Source: Rosellinia necatrix | Taxonomy: Eukaryota; Ascomycota; Sordariomycetes; Xylariales; Xylariaceae | Direction of reading: 5' to 3' | DNA length: 64,000 nucleotides | NCBI GenBank assembly: GCA_021209875.1 | Contig: JAGYVD010000002.1 | Location: 2,914,001 to 2,978,000 of the forward strand | Shown here: in pieces, positions 13,554 through 23,655 of the stretch | How the letters are laid out: each line of letters starts with the position of its first letter | Position numbering within the stretch: position 1 is the stretch's first letter | Notes under the pieces: model-generated | Told to the model about the DNA's origin: nothing | The model's database searches: none | What the model saw: the letters and a program-made list of their open reading frames with translations, nothing else | Made by a program: the position numbers and the translations under genes

Positions 13554-13889
13554 TAAAAAAAATATTAAAATATTAAATTAAATTATAATAAATTAAAAAT
13601 TTTAAACTTTAATAAATTAATTATAAATTCAAGCAATATTATTATATAAAAAATAAATATATATAAACTAAAAACTAAAAAGCTGTTAAAAATTAATTAA
13701 ATATAAAAATATAATTAAATAATAATAATATAAATAAAAATATAAAATAAAAACAGCCCTATAAAACTTGCAGTAAACTTAAATATAATATTTATATATA
13801 TAAAAATAAAATAAAAACATTTAATAAAAATAATTCTGATTAATTTCAATTAATTTTTTTTTGTTTTAATAGAATTATAACATATTTTT

Positions 13890-13945
13890 ATACAAAGGTC
13901 TGCAAAAATGCGCAGCTCACCCGTCCGCGCAGCTCACCCGTCCAG
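13890..13945. repeat. 17-bp tandem duplication at the heterochromatin edge
   Basis: GCGCAGCTCACCCGTCC occurs twice, head to tail, at 13910-13926 and 13927-13943. Just before it lies an AAAGGTCTGC word. Subterminal repeats of this kind occur in fungal hAT transposons, so this could be one end of a degraded hAT element. No second end was found, so that reading is tentative. It marks the switch from AT-rich to normal composition. Confidence 0.5.
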
Positions 13946-14568
13946 TACGTTAGATAATCTTTTATTAAGTTAATTTTTTTATAGCAGAAAATGTTTCCTT
14001 GGTAACTGTGCATATGTGAGTAACTCTATAAAGCATAAAAGCGTGCTAAAGTGCATGGGCCTCTCACGCAAACAAAGGGAGCCAGCCAACCTTGGTTCTA
14101 TCTTGGTACCCCGCTTACTTCGCCACCTAGCACTTGCATAGCAGAAGTATGGCGGCCCGTAGCGCTCCATCTCCAAAGCAAGCATCAGAATCTAAAATAA
14201 GCACCTTAACCAGAAGCACAACCCAGCCCCCTTTAGCTTTGCATCCGTGCCCTTGCTACTTGTACAGGAGAAAATAATATACTTGCCATAGACAAGGTAG
14301 GTACATAGTATTAGATATCACCAGCTTCCGCCAACCCAGATGCTTTGGATGGCTTGGGCACGTGCTCCGCAGTGCCTATTGTCTACAAATGCTCTATACA
14401 GAGGTTGGGATATGGCCATCAGAAACCACCGTTAGATAGGAACAGAAGACAAGGCTTGCTTACGCCCTATACTGCGTGTCAATTCACAATACAAGGGCTA
14501 TACATATATAGATAGGGTAGATGGGGGCAAGGGCCTTGATACCCTCATCAGCATGGCGAGGCCTGTAA
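13946..14568. other. intergenic, downstream of the Aquarius gene
   Basis: Composition becomes normal here. I see no gene; a 68-codon open frame on the minus strand (13979-14185) has no recognisable domain. The stretch probably holds the 3' untranslated region and terminator of the Aquarius gene. Confidence 0.6.
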
Positions 14569-17500
14569 CTACTCTTCTACAGCGTCTCCCGGCCGATAAG
14601 GGGCCTCTTCTTGTTCCTCATCTTCTTCATCGCTTGCAGCACCCACGTATTGCACTTCATCCTCTTCACAAATAGGCTGCAGCCCTGCCTCGTTGACCCC
14701 TTCTTGTTCCGAGAGGCCCTGTTCAGCGCGTAGCCGTTTGATTTTTGACACTGTCATCTCGTAGACAAATTGACCAAGGTGTTCTACCCCTTCCATGACG
14801 GCTTCATTAGGCGCCGCCGCCCCCTCTTCCTCAGTCAATATGCGGTCCGATGGCCACATCTCACCTGTCGAAAGCACTAGTTTGTCTGGTCGTTGGAGCA
14901 AGAGATCAAATGCAGGCCGAAGCTCGTAGCATGCCTCAAATACTTCCCTTCGGCCAACAACGTACAGGCCGAGGCGGGCGCGAGAAAGCGCCACCGTTAA
15001 GCGCCGGATGTCCCTTAGATAGCCAACCCTCGACGTTCGCGTGAGTGAGAGAATGATATCTAGGTATTATCAATATGTGATATGTGATATGAAACTAAAA
15101 TGTCAACTTACAGTCGTTCTGATCGCCCTGATATTTATCGACAGTAGTCACCATCTTAGGCATGCCAAAAATAGCTTCATTCTCACACCGGATAGCTAAT
15201 ATGTCCTTAACGAGAGCTCTTTGGCCAGCGTACGTTGTTAGGATGCTAATTTTTGAAGCCGGGTAACCAAGCAGCCGCATGTACTGATAGAGAGCAACAG
15301 TATACTCTGCTTCACCTAAATTCTGAATAAAGTGTGGTGTTGGTTCGGCCTCCCCGCGCCCTTTGTAATCGGGCACGTTGATGAACTGGTAGTCATATTT
15401 GAACCCGGCATTAGCAGTCTGAAACTCTTTCAGGCTCTCGACGTGTGGCAGATTCCCGAGATTCGAGTATCTCCATCGATATAGTGCAGCAATAGAAGGC
15501 CGCGCGCGGCCTTGTTGATCAAGGGTCACGACCGGTATTCCCAGACGAACGAGACGCGAAAATAATGATTGTTCGAGGTTTGCGTAATGCCTAAAGGCAA
15601 GGCTTTGGATAACAGGGGAGTTTTGATAATGATCGCCGCAGAGAACTACCCTCTGGAGCGCCATCTGTCCATCTTTGGGTTTTTGCATAGCTAAAGGAAT
15701 GAAATTCTCAATTTCGGTTATTTGTGCAGCTTCTTCCATCACGACGTTGTCATAATGAAAATCCAAAGACGCTATTTCAGATCTCCGCATAGCAGCATGA
15801 GTAGAGGTCATGGCAACAATGCGGGCCTCGTTTGTCAGGAGATAGTTGGCCTTATCGCGGTCCCGCCGCAAAATCTCGAACGGCTGGACGTCCTCTAACT
15901 CAGAGAACATTTTTGCTATATGCCGATAGCAGCCTTGGGCAACCTCAACAGCATCTGATCGACGATCATCAGCAGGGAAGAGCGGTTGCGGTGCATTTGA
16001 GAAAAAGCCGTGGAACGGAAATGCTTGAATAACATCGGTGGTTGATGAGCTATCGTCATTCATAACTTCGCTGAACTTTGCCCAAGCAGGTTGTACATAA
16101 ACTGAATTAAAATAACCCGCTGTCTCTGCTGAATTGCCGTGGGCACCCGGGGCGCCCATACTTGCGGCCAGGCGAGTTACCTCCTGTAAATACCGGTCTC
16201 TAATCTCCAAGAATGATTCTACCCGCCCGTGTTTACTGAAATTTGCTTCAGTATCGAGTTCTTCCTCGCCGTGGCCAAGTCGCAAAAGATGCCGTTCGTC
16301 GATGTCTAAAGCCACGATCTTGGCAAATAGTTGGTTTAATGCCTGGTTAGAGTGTGCTATCAAGAGCGTTCGTTGTCTCGGGAAGTTGTGGTAGATATTG
16401 TTGATTATCTGTGTGGCAACATCTGTCTTCCCCGTTCCCGGCGGTCCAACAATAACAGTCAACCCTGGTTGAGTCCCGGACATGATTGCTTCAATCTGTG
16501 CTGCCGTAAAACGGACCGTATTCAGCTTAGGGGAATCAACTGGATATGGCCCTAAATTGGGTGGCTTGTACGTGGAGACCTGGTATGTTTCTATCTCGGC
16601 GAGCATAGCAGGCTCCGCGTCTCTTCTTCGCTTCTTAGATGCTTGCGGCGAGGTCTCTTCCAATGGTTTATCTATCGATTCAAGAATGTAAGGAGGACCA
16701 AAACTACTGGTCACTTCGAAGCCTGGCTCAATTGTTTTCCCAGGAAGACTCGCTACGAGATGCTGCCAATCTAGAAAAGTATCCCTAAAATCAATCTTGC
16801 TAGCTCGGTTCGGCAAATGTTTATAAGTTGCACCTGCGGGATCTCCATAACCGAGGAAATTTTCGTGTAACCACGACGCCAGGGGGACCTCAGAAAGCGT
16901 CAGCGTGCGGATGGATTCTAGGACGGGTTTAAAGTTATTCTCTCTACCACTCCGGCGAACAATGAGGTTAATATGCTCGTATACGTCAGGCTTGCCATTC
17001 GAGACCCGCTCCGCATCCTGCTTGTAGGTCTTCGGGTCCAGCCGTAATTGTATCTTCCGAGTGGATGACCTATTTGGGCCGCTGAAGTAGGCAGAGCGAT
17101 CCCTTATTGGTCTTCCTTTGTCATCTAGGACCTGGGCAACTTCGGCTGTACGAACGGTAATAAGTCCAAGCTTCTTTGCTTCAGGCATATTATTGGCATT
17201 TCCATTCGTTGCGGCAGCCTGCACAGTGGCATCCACCGCAACAAGAAATACGACATCATCGGGTCGAAGAGAATCCCACTCCCGTCTAACGCGATCTCCT
17301 AATCGATGAAAGTTGAGTGAAACCTCTGCTCGAACAGTGGACGGCTTGTCGTCCCCAATGAGAGGCGGGATCACTTCTAGAATGGAAGGTCGCGATATGG
17401 GTAAGGCCATCCTCGACGAGCCGGCAAAAACGGTCTCTCCTAAACCCTTCACTTCCGGTCTCAATCGCCGTAATACATCACTAATGTCTTTTCTTATTCC

Positions 17501-19013
17501 ATAGAATGACTCGCACCGGTAGAGAACCAGAGCCCTCCACAAGAAATCGCCCACGGAAAGATATTGCAGCTTCAGTTTTGGCAAGGCAAGAGGCCGCGAA
17601 CCATCATAATTGTCCGTTCTCAGAAGGCTTTTGTCAAACAGTGTATCCTCGGTGGGGAGAATGTTCAAATCCCGGGCGGTTTCTTGGAATGTCTGACGCC
17701 TCTCGAACGTAGATAGTAATACCTCCATCAGAAACCGCCTATCGAGGACCATGTTGACTGACTCGGGGTAGTCTGTTCGTAGTTCTAAGAGCGATAGGAT
17801 CTCAACAAGTTCATCATCTGCCAGGACCTCAAGAAGATTTTCGAGCTCGTTCCTCCGATCGATGGAAGCATAGTTTGAGAGGGCTAAGACGGTAAGTCGT
17901 TCCTTAAAGTGCCGCAAGGCAACCCGTTGCAGCTTCCCAAGCTCGGCGCAGTGTCGGTCATATGCTTCGGTCCGGCTGTGCTGTGCCCCCGTTTGGTCAT
18001 CGATAGAGAAATATACATAATGGCTTAATAGGGCATATTGGTCGCGGAGTAATGCGTTAGCCTCGTCATTAAATATAGGAGAGAGCCTCAGAGCCGGCAG
18101 AATATGCAGGTCTTGAAGCAAGGTGTTGACGTATCGCCTTGTTGGAAGCTGGCTCAATAAATCCGAAATAAACTCAACAAAACGCTCGCAGTATAGGACG
18201 TCCTCCTGCGTCCTTTTCTCCACATACAGCAACGATAGGAAATCAAGCGTTAATTCATACATCCAGGCTCTCTCAAAGCGTAGCCGTGCTTTTGTGGCGT
18301 CGTCAGCGGATTCGTACCGTTTACCCGCAGCTTTCCATGCCTTTTTAAGTTGGGGCGTCTGTGCTAATTTGGTCTCGCGTTTCGCATCGGAAGAGAGATT
18401 GTGCCAGATAGCGATGGAGACAAGTGGTGCGCATTCCTTTCTCACACTGGCCCAGTCAAGGCTTTGGAATGCAAAGATAATGAAGCTCAGGAGATGCGTT
18501 CGGACAGTCAAGGATAACGTGTGATCGAGGCTCAGAGTCAGGACGCGACTAAATAAACTGGAGAACTCGGCCGGCCGATCTTCGAAAATACTCCAGGTTT
18601 CGAGTTTTTCACGGGCCTTTACGTTCGTTAAAAGGGCGATTAGGAGGACGTGGAAATTGGATGAGTCTTCGGAGTACCCGGGCCAGAGATAACTAAGAAC
18701 GTTTAGCAAAGGGCGGGGAAACGGGACGAACAGGTGGCAGCGGTGCAGACCTTTCCAGAGTCTGCAATCCCTCAAGGACAAGTAAGGACTTGAACGCAAA
18801 AGCCTCCTTCTCCAGCACATCCCATATTCCTTTCTTCAGGACGTCGTTCTTGACCTTGGTTTTGGAGCGACCCTTCGACGTCTTCAGCCAATGCCGCTTC
18901 GCCAGCCCGGCGAACTCAGATTCGCTCTCCAAGTCTGCGACTGTAGGCCTCGCGGGGGATTTGTCGCGAGCCCGGGTCTTGGCGGAGCTCTTCAGTCGTT
19001 TTGCGGTCGGCAT
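14569..19013 (-). CDS. cwf11: Aquarius/Cwf11-type intron-binding RNA helicase
   Basis: Spliceosomal superfamily 1 RNA helicase (human AQR, fission yeast Cwf11) that contacts the intron near the branch point and belongs to the intron-binding complex; human AQR also limits R-loops. Three exons: 19013-18751, 18692-15112 and 15059-14569, giving 1444 residues, the usual family length. Both introns have clear sites (18693-18750; 15060-15111 with GTAAGT donor) and restore the family sequences SYLWPGY and QGDQNDYIILSL across the joins. An armadillo-like N-terminal half precedes the helicase: Walker A GPPGTGKT near residue 837, Walker B-type MEEAAQ near 1072, motif IV/V (VTTVDKYQGDQND) and motif VI ALSRARLGLY near 1304, then an acidic tail. 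The start at 19013 has A at -3. An in-frame ATG exists at 19175, but it adds residues that look unrelated to the family. Confidence 0.95.
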
Positions 19014-19890
19014 GGTTACGATGCGAGCTCGTAATTGTGAGAAGCCAGCTACCGATGCCGAAGGCGGGAAATGCGATCCGGGAAACTCCAATTCTGAGGC
19101 GGCAAACCAATTGCAGGTGTTGCGAGGATGGCGGCGCAAGAGCGCTAGAACATCCTCGAGGAGCGAAGCTGTCAAGTGAGATGAAAAAGCCCCAGTTAAT
19201 TGTGGCGTTGTATGAAATTATGCTAAGCTACAGGCTAAGCGTAGGGAGAAAGCACGCGTGGTTGAAAAGTTCCGAGACCTTCAGCCTTGTCGCGTATTCC
19301 CCCGCTAAATGCATGACTTTCTGACCCCACACCCCCTCTCCACCCCCTGCGGGTTCAATGACATTTTAGTTCCAGCTGGTCCTAAAATAGGGACGCCTTG
19401 GGCTGCAAGTACCTACCTACCTAGTAGTAGTATTAACGTCTAATCTAGGTGTCTGAAAGTACCTACCTAGGCAGTAACTATACCTGCCAGGTACCTAGAT
19501 ACCAAGGTACTGTGCCCACCTGAGCTAACCTTATGCCTACCTACATGCCTAGGTAAGTATGTACCTACCCAGCATAGACAACCCACCCAATCCTACAAGG
19601 TATTCAAAGCTCCCCCGTTAGCCCTTAGGGAACATGTTCGCAATAAAGACAACACCACGGCTATACCTCCCGATCAGCTAGCCCGATATTGTGAATAAAC
19701 ACACGAGATGTACGTTGTTTTACCGATTCTTATTAGTACTTACTCGTCTTCTGTTCGTTGCAAAGACGGCACGCCAATCCCCCCTCGGATCGCCAGCCAG
19801 CCATTGTCCTAGACCTGTCACAGCAAGGCCGGCCAAAAACGAAGATTCATCCCATGCACCAGCTGCACCCTCGTGAACCCACCATCCCCT
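19014..19890. promoter_or_regulatory. shared divergent promoter region, Aquarius / THO1
   Basis: The two start codons point away from each other across 877 bp, so both promoters must lie here. The centre (19409-19570) is filled with ACCTACCTAGG-type repeats. A block at 19431-19456 recurs exactly near 45680. No TATA box or factor site can be assigned with confidence. Confidence 0.6.
19409..19570. repeat. CCTA/TAGG tetranucleotide repeat cluster
   Basis: Imperfect ACCTACCTAGG, GGTACCTAG and TAGGTA words crowd about 160 bp. Includes the 26-bp block (19431-19456) shared with 45680-45705. Confidence 0.8.
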
Positions 19891-22592
19891 ATGTCGTCTC
19901 TCGTTAGGCCCTCGGAGGACGAAGTGCCTCAAGCGTCGGCCACCGCCGATCTCCTCAGAGACGCGTTGATGCACGCGCAAGCGATCAAACCCGCCGCGGC
20001 AATCGAGCCGCCCCTCACCAAGTCCCATTTCGAAGCCTTTGTCGCTCGTCTGCCTACCGTCCTCGCTAGTGCCGCCCCGGGCTCGGTCGGGCAGGGAAGG
20101 GACTCCGAGAAGGCCAGGCTATATGCTGCCGTCGAGACTGCTGCGCGGAGGATCTTTAGCTCTATGATTGTAAGCCCTGTCACGTCGTTCTATCTAGCTA
20201 ATTTCTAAAAGGGGCCCTAGGCAAGCATCTCTATCGACACTCCCGAGTTCGTCCAGGTTTGGAATCTCTTCGACTTCCTCTCGATCTTATCCGACAACGA
20301 ACAATGCGATCCTGCTCTTCTTTTCTGGTTGGTGGAAGAACTACTTGATAGTCAGACCGTGGACGGTTGCCGCAAAGTCTTTGACTTTCTCGAATCTAGA
20401 CGGGAACGAATAACCGCGAAGAACTTGAAACAAAAATCGCTTGTCATCCTCAGGTCTTGCAATGACCTGCTCCGGAGATTATCGCGCGCTGAGGATGCGG
20501 CGTTCTGTGGTCGGGTATACATCTTCATGTTCCAGAGCATCCCTCCCGGCGATAGAAGCTCCGTGAACCTACGTGGCGAATATCATGTGGAGAACGTAAC
20601 GTCCTTTGAGGATATCCCTGTTGCTTCCGACGGACTATCGGTCGATGAAATGGACGTCGATCCGGACGGTGACGCCCTAAAAAACGACGGGAAGGACACC
20701 AGGCCTACAGTCAAGGCCGTCTCATTTGAGAGTAAAAGCAAGGCCGAATCGGATAAGCCACTAGACACAGATTCGCTATATCCAGTCTTTTGGTCTCTTC
20801 AGTATTTCTTCAGCCAACCCACCACACTGTTCGACCCAGCCGAACTCGCCAAATTCAAGGGCGGCATAGAAGCCACCATGAGCGCATTCGAGGCCGTCGA
20901 AAAGATCCAAAAAACTACAAAAGGTCCCGACGAGTACAAGTTGATACCTCAAAAACGGAAAGCCGCGGAGGCGAATCATGACCTGCGTAGCACTAACAAC
21001 AACCCGAAATATCTGACAAGCAGAGAGCTTTTTGAATTGGAGGTACGCCTTAGAGATATCACCATTACAGTCATGGTGGAGCTGACCTGACCCGCTCTCA
21101 GATTAGTGATCTATATTTTCGACGTCACATCCTCATCCAAGCTTTTATAATACTGGACTTCCTCTTGTCTCTTACGCCACAGGCAAGGGCAAAAATTTCC
21201 AATGTCCTGCAGAATAGGTCTGTGGTCTACGCGGATAAAAACCTAGGGGAAGATGATGTTGGTAGTTCACAGAAAGATGATTTACCGTAGGCTAATTTTG
21301 TTAACAGGCGAAATGGGCCAAAGGCATGAAAGACAGAATAACGAGCTATATTCAAGCAGACTCGGACGGATTCTTCTTTTTCCGGGTGGTTGAAAGCGTT
21401 ATATCAAGGGACAAGGGTTGGGTTCGTTGGAAAGTCGAGAACTGCCCTCCTATCGAAAGGCCCTCCGTTTCGCCTACAGAATTTAATGCCGCGAAAGCCG
21501 GCGCAAAACGCCTTGCAACCAGTAGAAGGCCCAAAGCAGGTCTGAACTCGTTATCTCTAGTTTTCATGGACGAAAATGAGAACTGCCAGCCCTTGGAAAA
21601 ATTAAAAGATCCAGCAAGATGGAGGCTTCCCGATTTAGCAAACTTCAAGAACAAAATTGCGAATGATGATCTTGATCTCGATTTTGCAAAAAGCGACAAC
21701 GAGAAGACACAACTTCTCGAGTCGAAGGCTAGTAAAACCTGGAGAGCCTTGCGAATTGCAAGACGATCGAAACTTGCCACGTTCGATAAGATAGAGGACT
21801 GGAGAAACGTTGATGCGATCTTTCAGAAACTGGATGCCGAAGAAGCACACCAAGAGGAAGGAGGCGCCATGGGCCAACATCCAGAGAATACGAAGCCGAT
21901 CATATTAACTGGGCCAAGCAAGGTTGGCAAGTCGACGCTCATCTCCTTGCTCCTAGACAGACAAAGAGGTGTGTTCAACAAAACTATACAGCACACTACC
22001 CGAAGCGCAGGGGACTGCGAAGTCAATGGTCAGAATTTTCATTTTGTTGATTCGAAAACTTTCAACACTATGCTAGATGGCGATTATTTCCTCGAATATA
22101 CTACCCGCGATGGCGCCCAATATGGTACAAGCTACAAGCTTATTCATGTGCCGGAAACCTCTAATAAGGTTGCTCTCATCCACCTGAGCCGAGAGGTAAA
22201 TATCACTTTCTTAGCAACCGATTGCATGTGGTGACTAACCAGTTCCGCAGGGGACTCAGATGGCCAGGAGTAATGGGTTCTCCGCAAGAGTAGTCTTCGT
22301 TACACCGCCCAATCTAGAAACACTAGAGGTCCGCATGAGGAAAGACACAAGTTTAGGCGAGGAGGAAATTCAACGCAAGCTTAAGGTCGCCCAGGAGGAG
22401 ATTGACCTCTCCGGCTCCGACGAGCTTTACGATAGGGTGATTAGAAACGATGATTTGGAAACCGCCTACAAAGCATTGGAAGAGTTTATATACGAAACGC
22501 CCAGTGCTAATGGTCTTCACAGCGAAGGGGTAATGGACGAGGGCACGACAATGAGAGACGAGGCTATTGGTGAGCCCGCGGGTATATCGTAG
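19891..22592 (+). CDS. hpr1: THO complex subunit 1 (Hpr1/THOC1) fused to guanylate-kinase-like domain
   Basis: THO couples transcription to mRNP assembly and export in the nucleus; subunit 1 is its THOC1/Hpr1 core. Five exons, all phase 0: 19891-20169, 20221-21042, 21102-21257, 21308-22195, 22251-22592, giving 828 residues. Residues 1 to about 560 show THOC1 sequence (SIDTPEFVQVWNLFDFLS; ELEISDLYFRRHILIQAFII; KWAKGMKDRI). Residues about 614-805 are a guanylate kinase fold: P-loop GPSKVGKST, TTR, CEVNGQNFHF, FLEY, YGTS, FVTPPNLETLE, VIRNDDLETAYKALEEF. The fusion lies inside one uninterrupted exon (21308-22195), so a wrong exon join cannot create it. Against yeast Guk1, the serine before TTR, the second GMP-binding arginine and the catalytic aspartate appear missing, so activity is doubtful. 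The donor at 21258 (GTTGGT) is weak. THO1 identity is strong; the kinase domain's role is unknown. Confidence 0.9.
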
Positions 22593-23655
22593 TGACAACT
22601 ATCAGTTCTGAAGGGAATATTAACAGGCAGGCATCGGCAACACGACCTGTCCTGGGTCATCGACTGGAACCAGCGGTAGACAAAGATTCATACGAAATTG
22701 ACTTTCGTCTTAGATCACACCCTTTAGTGCCCAATGAGTTCTACGCCAACAGTTGTGCCCGATATCCGGCAGTGGGCGAAATAGTAGCCATGCTATCGGC
22801 GTTGGTGCAATCCCGTCAACCTAATCCACCCTTACATATGGTTTCAGAGTAGGCATAGCCAAAACTCTATACTCGCTTGCTCAAGTAGTTAGCCGCTAGC
22901 ATCAGAGGCAGGAGAGGCGGGGGGCTGGATAATTGGGCCGTGGAATAAGATGGTCGATCGATCTTAAAAACTGCTTCAAACGATTTGCCAATTCGAAACA
23001 CCTTATCGCATTTTTTTCCCCGCGTGTTTCATTGAACCCTCCGCGACCAATATCGGCTCTGTGCTACCGAGCAAAGTTTGCGTAAGCCAATGTGTTTTCT
23101 ACGTCTTGAGTTACTGTTAAGTTATACTTGAGCCTCTACTATCTTGAGGTTTAAGTCTCTATATCTTGATCCCAATATACATAGCGAAAGCATGACAGCC
23201 AAACAATGACAAACAGATACTGTAACTGGGAAGTCATACAAATCATAGGAAAATGCGCTCAAACCCCGTTATAAAAGACAGCGTTTGGCTTTCAAACTCG
23301 GGGGGATCTAAATATCCGGGGATATTCCAGGTCTTCCGTAGTCTTGTGCAATATGGTACGATTCCTTTCTTTAGTTCTGGGATATACTTGTGAGCGAAAT
23401 ATCGAACGCGGTAGAGAAGCCACCAGTGCTTCCGTTATATAACTAGGCAGTTAGAAAAGCGCCTGCAAAACGTCGGAACCCCGTCAACAAAAATTCATTC
23501 CGATATGTGAGCAGTTGATATGTGGAACGGGGAATTTTGGAAATACATATTAGGGTGTTGTAACGTTGTAACATGGGGGGGACCTTATGACGGAGAAGAA
23601 ATGTAATTGGGGGCGCAAAGGTTTACGCAAGACAAGATGAAACCGTTACTAACCA
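22593..23655. other. convergent intergenic region, THO1 / RING-LON gene
   Basis: Lies between the ends of two convergent genes, so it should contain both 3' untranslated regions and terminators. An open stretch of 86 codons follows the THO1 stop directly (22595-22852) but lacks a start codon and a recognisable domain. I see no other gene. Confidence 0.6.

Larger units (their letters stand above)
1..13900. repeat. AT-rich, RIP-like mutated heterochromatic block
   Basis: Almost every base is A or T, stop codons fill all six frames, and no protein domain can be read. The few G and C bases sit mostly in AGCT, AAAC, GCG and AGC contexts; C after T and G before A are nearly absent. Several GC-richer islands are embedded (2296-2455, 5302-5665, 5771-5860, 12588-12760, 13440-13553). 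Two copies of one repeat inside the block differ by transitions only. This fits transposon-derived DNA heavily mutated by RIP or a related cytosine-deaminating process, in a centromeric, subtelomeric or dispersed heterochromatin block. Which of these it is cannot be decided here: no telomere repeat is seen. The edge at about 13.9 kb is abrupt. Confidence 0.85.

Noticed and set aside
1..13900. Mitochondrial origin of the AT-rich sequence
   Set aside because: No mitochondrial gene, tRNA or long frame is visible, and the transition-only repeat divergence and direct continuity with nuclear genes point to mutated nuclear DNA.
13979..14185. 68-codon minus-strand frame next to the heterochromatin edge
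   Set aside because: No domain, no intron or promoter context, and it lies in the likely 3' flank of the Aquarius gene.
22593..22852. Open frame just after the THO1 stop
   Set aside because: It has no ATG at its beginning and no recognisable domain; the stop at 22590-22592 fits the end of the guanylate-kinase-like domain.
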